Shown: one piece after another, positions 60,104-60,409 of the stretch
How positions within the stretch are numbered: position 1 is the first letter of the stretch
Layout: every line of letters starts with the position of its first letter
DNA from: Allochromatium palmeri
GTDB lineage: Bacteria; Pseudomonadota; Gammaproteobacteria; Chromatiales; Chromatiaceae
DNA: 60,409 nucleotides
NCBI RefSeq assembly: GCF_009720725.1
Contig: NZ_WNKT01000023.1
Coordinates: forward strand, 1 to 60,409
Direction of reading: 5' to 3'
Made by a program: the position numbers and the translations under genes
The notes under the pieces: model-generated
The model's input: only the letters and a program-made list of their open reading frames with translations
Told to the model about the DNA's origin: nothing
Database searches by the model: none

Positions 60104-60409
60104 GGCGCTGTCCTCAGAAGATCGTTGTTTTTAAAATGCTTTAAGGCTGGAAACACCCAAGTGGCGCCAGGTGCCGGGCATCGCGGGATAGAGCGAGAGC
60201 GTAGCCGCGCCTTGGGGGTCGACGGAGTTTGCATGATTACCCTTATCTAGAGCAAGGATTGGGTTTTGTAATGCAAATGCTGGATGAGGCTTCGGCGGGG
60301 GCTCACCAGTCGAGATCAGGGTGCACCGTGCGCCAGCAATTCTAAATTTGCCCCCGCTTCGCGCCCGCGCGGCGTGCGGGCGGTGGCCGCGCTGGCTCAA
60401 GGGCCTCCA
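60104..60409. other. window end without a recognised gene
   Basis: 306 bases upstream of the hydrolase gene. A minus-strand open frame at 60131-60400 has no recognisable domain and an odd composition (many Arg, Pro, His). An inverted repeat CGCCCGC/GCGGGCG lies at 60362-60382. It may be the edge of a mobile element or simply a promoter region; I see nothing I can name. Confidence 0.4.

Noticed and set aside
60131-60400. 89-codon minus-strand open frame
   Set aside because: No domain, atypical composition and partial; not enough to call a gene.

Overview
The window is about 60 kb of GC-rich chromosome from a gammaproteobacterium, most likely a purple sulfur bacterium of the Chromatiaceae (inferred from the gene set: a bidirectional Hox NiFe-hydrogenase, nifUS behind a NifA/sigma54-type promoter, an octaheme tetrathionate-reductase-family cytochrome, UbiT, and the gammaproteobacterial rpoE-rseABC-degP-lepA-lepB-rnc-era-recO-pdxJ block). 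No rRNA, tRNA or CRISPR array was recognised.

Layout. 1-3387: accessory DNA of lower GC at its left end, with a small methyltransferase and a type II restriction-modification pair of the BsuBI/PstI family. 3396-9640 (minus strand): a hydrogenase operon hoxE-F-[DUF29]-U-Y-[hicB-hicA]-H-W, with two kinds of insertion between the core genes. About 9651-11341 (minus strand): a compact IscB element (HNH/RuvC RNA-guided nuclease gene, its upstream omega-RNA and hairpin ends) lying exactly between hoxE and the divergent pssA gene. 11373-16981: pssA, a Spy/CpxP-like protein, a PH-domain membrane protein, a hybrid histidine kinase and an L,D-transpeptidase. 17045-24675: glgC, a DUF808 membrane protein, ubiT, a cytochrome b plus octaheme cytochrome c pair, a YqhA-like protein, a diguanylate cyclase and a DUF2892 protein. 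24915-28430: a BCCT transporter preceded by an outer-membrane porin. 28554-34322: a five-gene minus-strand chaperone module (large helical-repeat protein, J-like protein without HPD, GrpE-like, Hsp70, zinc-ribbon protein). 34478-38045: an orphan NtrC-family regulator, nifS and nifU, with an upstream activator site, IHF-like site and -24/-12 promoter before nifU. 38334-45118: ppnP, ruvB, a DUF2491/DUF350/PspA-like trio, a 6-phosphogluconate dehydrogenase, a two-repeat exported protein and a lipoprotein. 45163-47408: mobA and nadB. 47590-59513: the rpoE envelope-stress operon with a sigmaE-like promoter in front, then degP-like protease, lepA, lepB, rnc, era, recO, pdxJ and waaA. 59525-60103: an isochorismatase-like hydrolase. 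The last 300 bases hold no gene I can support.

How it fits together. HoxEFU is the NAD(P)-linked diaphorase and HoxYH the hydrogenase dimer, matured by HoxW. The omega-RNA, iscB and the hox genes all lie on one strand, so a hox promoter upstream of the insertion would also read the RNA-guided nuclease. The most notable items are the IscB element in the hydrogenase leader, the hicBA toxin-antitoxin pair and DUF29 gene inside the same operon, the non-canonical Hsp70 module, and the base-composition break inside the restriction-modification methylase gene.
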